Origin: Chrysogorgia sp. JL179-B06
Lineage: Eukaryota > Cnidaria > Anthozoa > Scleralcyonacea > Chrysogorgiidae
Assembly: GCA_035772405.1 (NCBI GenBank)
Contig: JAYKKM010000375.1
Location: forward strand, 6,114,501-6,178,500
Direction of reading: 5' to 3'
DNA length: 64,000 nucleotides
The notes under the pieces were generated by a model that was not told the origin of the DNA, did no database searches, and saw nothing but the letters and a program-made list of their open reading frames with translations. This document shows, piece after piece, positions 61,285-64,000 of this stretch. Positions within the stretch are counted from its first letter, which is position 1, and each line of letters opens with the position of its first letter. A program made the translations under genes and the position numbers.

Positions 61285-62015
61285 GTAAGTAGGGCCACAC
61301 TCATCTAGTAAGTAGGGGCACACTTATCTAGTAAGTAGGGCCACACTCATCTAGTAAATAGGGCCACACTCATCTAGTAATTAGGGCCACACTCATCTAG
61401 TAAGTAGGGTCACATTCATCTAGTAAGTAGGGCTACATTCATCTAGTAAGTAGGGCCACACTCATCTAGTAAGTAGGGCCACACTCATCTAGTAATTAGG
61501 GCCACACTCATCTAGTAAGTAGGGCCACACTCATCTATAGTAAGTAGGGCCACACTCATCTAGTAAGTAGGGCCACACTCATCTAGTAAGTAGGGCCACA
61601 CTCATCTAGTAAGTAGGGCCACACTCATCTAGTAATTAGGGCCACACTCATCTAGTAAGTAGGGCCACACTCATCTAGTAAGTAGGGCCACACTCATCTA
61701 GTAAGTAGGGCCACACTCATCTAGTAAGTAGGGCCACACTCATTTAGTAAGTAGGGCCACACTCATCTAGTAAGTAGGGCCACATTCATCTAGTAAGTAG
61801 GGCCACACTCATCTAGTCCACACTCATCTAGTAAGTAGGGCCACACTCATCTAGTAAGTAGGGCCACATTCATCTAGTAAGTAGGGCCACACTCATCTAG
61901 TAAGTAGGGCCACATTCATCTAGTAAGTAGGGCCACATTCATCTAGTAAGTAGGGCCACATTCATCTAGTAAGTAGGGCCACATTCATCTAGTAAGTAGG
62001 GCCACACTCATCTAG
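61285..62015. repeat. 23-bp minisatellite built from the exon 59 splice donor
   Basis: About 31 copies of GTAAGTAGGGCCACACTCATCTA begin at the first intron base. Each unit ends with the same letters that end exon 59 (CTCATCTA) and begins with the donor GTAAGT; about 27 keep GTAAGT exactly. Variants include GTAATT, GTAAAT and one short unit near 61815. Confidence 0.97.
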
Positions 62016-62027
62016 TTACTAGATGTT

Positions 62028-62950
62028 GGCTGCAGCACAACATTGTTCACAGTTTGCAGCATAACATTGTTCACAGTTGGCAGCATAACATTGTTCACCG
62101 TTGGCAGCACAACATTGTTCACCGTTGGCAGCACAACATTGTTCACCGTTGGCAGCACAACATTGTTCACAGTTGGCAGCACAACATTGTTCACCGTTGG
62201 CAGCACAACATTGTTCACAGTTGGCAGCACAACATTGTTCACAGTTGGCAGTACAACATTGTTCAATGCAGTTGGCAGCACAACATTGTTCACAGTTGGC
62301 AGTACAACATTGTTCACAGTTGGCAGTACAACATTGTTCACATTTGGCAGCACAACATTGTTCACAGTTGGCAGCACAACATTGTTCACAGTTGGCAACA
62401 CAACATTGTTCACAGTTGGCAGCACAAAATTGTTCACAGTTGGCAGCACAACATTGTTCACAGTTGGCAGTACAACATTGTTCACAGTTGGCAACGCAAC
62501 ATTGTTCACAGTTGGCAGTACAACATTGTTCACAGTTGGCAACACAACATTGTTCACATTTGGCAGCACAACATTGTTCACATTTGGCAACAGAACATTG
62601 TTCACATTTGGCAACACAACATTGTTCACAGTTGGCAACACAACATTGTTCACAGTTGGCAGCACAACATTGTTCACATTTGGCAGCACAGCATTGTTCA
62701 CAGCTGGCAGCACAGCATTGTTCACATATGGCAGCAAAACATTGTTCACAGTTGGCAGCACAACATTGTTCACAGTTGGCAGCACAACATTGTTCACAGT
62801 TGGCAGCACAACATTGTGCACAGTTGGCAGCACAACATTGTTCACATTTGGCAGCACAGCATTGTTCATAGCTGGCAGCAAAACATTGTTCACATATGGC
62901 AGCACAACATTGTTCACATATGGCAGCACAGCACAACATTGTTCACGCAT
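62028..62950. repeat. 24-bp minisatellite, locus 2
   Basis: About 38 copies of CAACATTGTTCACAG plus TTGGCAGCA, the same family as 16925-17485, immediately after the 23-bp array. Downstream flank GAACTTGCCACGGGTTGTGC resembles that of locus 1. Long open frames on both strands are artefacts of the 24-bp period. Confidence 0.97.
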
Positions 62951-64000
62951 GTCGAGAACTTGCCACGGGTTGTGCGTGTGAATAATGCGAGGCTTTCACT
63001 CCTATGCAATACAATTGTTAATGAACACAACATGATTGGTATTAACTGATTGTAATTGGTAAAAGTGACTTCTAATAGAACGAAAACGATGACAGCTTTA
63101 CCGCAAAGTGGTCACACCAATATGGCGCTGATTGACTTCATTGTTTGCCACACGCAAAGCCTCGATGTCTGCACCAGACAGTTTCCCTGCATGAGCCATA
63201 GGTCAGAGAGGGTAAACCTGGCATACAATAACAAGATCAGCGTGTCAAAACAGGCGTGTGCCTCACGCGCGCAGTAATCGCGTTAACATATCCACTCTGT
63301 TTCAAGGTCATTCAAATTCCGGAATGACTTTTTTATCGGCTTTAAGCATGAATGTGTTATCCTTCATTTTTTAGATTGTCGGCTGGTTTTTGAACCGGAA
63401 TTATAGTGATTAATTACATTAATCACCTCGTAATAACGAGGAAATATTCAGATTTCAAAGATATGCAAACAACATTTTGATTTACTGTGTAATCCAGTTT
63501 ATCTTCAAAATTATTTTACCAAATCATGTGAAACTTGGCACACAGTTAGAAACCACCAAATCAAACATTGCTAGCCTAATACGATTTTTTTTTATTTAAG
63601 TTTCCAGACCCTCTCAAACATAAAAACAGAGTTTATTTATTTCGTGGCGTAAACTGGATTACACAGTAAATCAAAATGTTGTGTCGAGGTTTTTACGTCA
63701 TTGGTTATCTCATTTGCATTATCTTTCCAATCTGAATATCTCCAGAATGGAGATATAGAGATAGAAGTGTGTTGTCCCTTACTTTAAGGGGGCAAGCTAC
63801 CTTAAATTTTATGTTCGCGACCCATGATGTAATAATGGCTCTATCTTATTATGGTTAAATGTATATGCAACATGCTATATATCATTTTAAAGCTTATAAC
63901 ATGCTCTAAACAAATAGCATTACAGATGCCCTCCCAAGTCAAAAATATAAATGTAAAAAAAACCCTGCAAAGCTAAAAACTTTGGATCTTTGGATGCCAT
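62951..64000. other. Intron 59 continuation to right edge
   Basis: No exon found. The sequence includes the inverted repeat 63470-63681 and, near 63785, TTAAGGGGGCAAGCTACC, which may be the left end of another TTAA element cut by the window. Confidence 0.5.
63470..63681. repeat. Inverted repeat CAACATTTTGATTTACTG
   Basis: CAACATTTTGATTTACTGTG + TAATCCAGTTTA is matched by TAAACTGGATTACACAG + TAAATCAAAATGTTG. Arms about 34 bp and nearly perfect, spacer about 145 bp. Confidence 0.85.

Noticed and set aside
62012..63049. Long frames on both strands (NNVVLPTV, CCAANCEQ, QHNIVHSW repeats)
   Set aside because: Same artefact of a 24-bp minisatellite in intron 59.

Overview
This window is animal nuclear DNA. 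It holds one long multi-exon gene read on the + strand from about 2.9 kb to 61.3 kb, open at both ends. I reconstructed 59 coding exons (7,754 nt, about 2,584 codons). All junctions keep the reading frame, and the product is recognisable from remembered family sequence as USP34, the giant ubiquitin-specific protease. The part present runs from the N-terminal helical region, through a ubiquitin-like segment and the full catalytic USP domain, into the C-terminal helical region. The first and last coding parts lie outside the window. No other host gene is supported.

The organism is probably an invertebrate metazoan. AT-rich introns, CR1/L2-like LINE tails ending in GTAAAGCGC, Penelope-like fragments, tRNA-derived SINE-like units and very many small foldback elements would suit an anthozoan cnidarian. 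That is an inference; no marker gene settles it.

Layout. 1-2.9 kb: upstream intron with inverted-repeat elements. 2.9-18.3 kb: exons 1-18 (N-terminal helical region, acidic/Ser-rich linker), with introns carrying a LINE fragment, a SINE, TIR elements, and TGTT and CAGACGGT arrays. 18.6-25.9 kb: exons 19-25 (ubiquitin-like segment and a second acidic linker) with a 15-bp array, a tandem duplication holding GGT/GAT arrays, a Penelope fragment and a retroelement C-terminus. 26-30 kb: exons 26-29 with a 24-bp array. 30-39.6 kb: exons 30-38, the protease domain (Cys codon 30171-30173, His codon 36934-36936), among several large foldbacks. 39.9-61.3 kb: exons 39-59, C-terminal helical region, including one probable GC-AG intron. 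61.3-64 kb: start of the next intron, opening with an array made of copies of its own 5' splice site and then a second 24-bp array.

The introns record transposition well. Many foldbacks end in TTAA, one sits inside another, and a pair of LINE tails gives an empty and a filled site for one insertion. The observations most worth following are the amplified splice donor after exon 59, duplicated splice-site regions near exons 30 and 48, two 24-bp arrays 45 kb apart that share a downstream flank, and hammerhead-like cores at four intronic loci.
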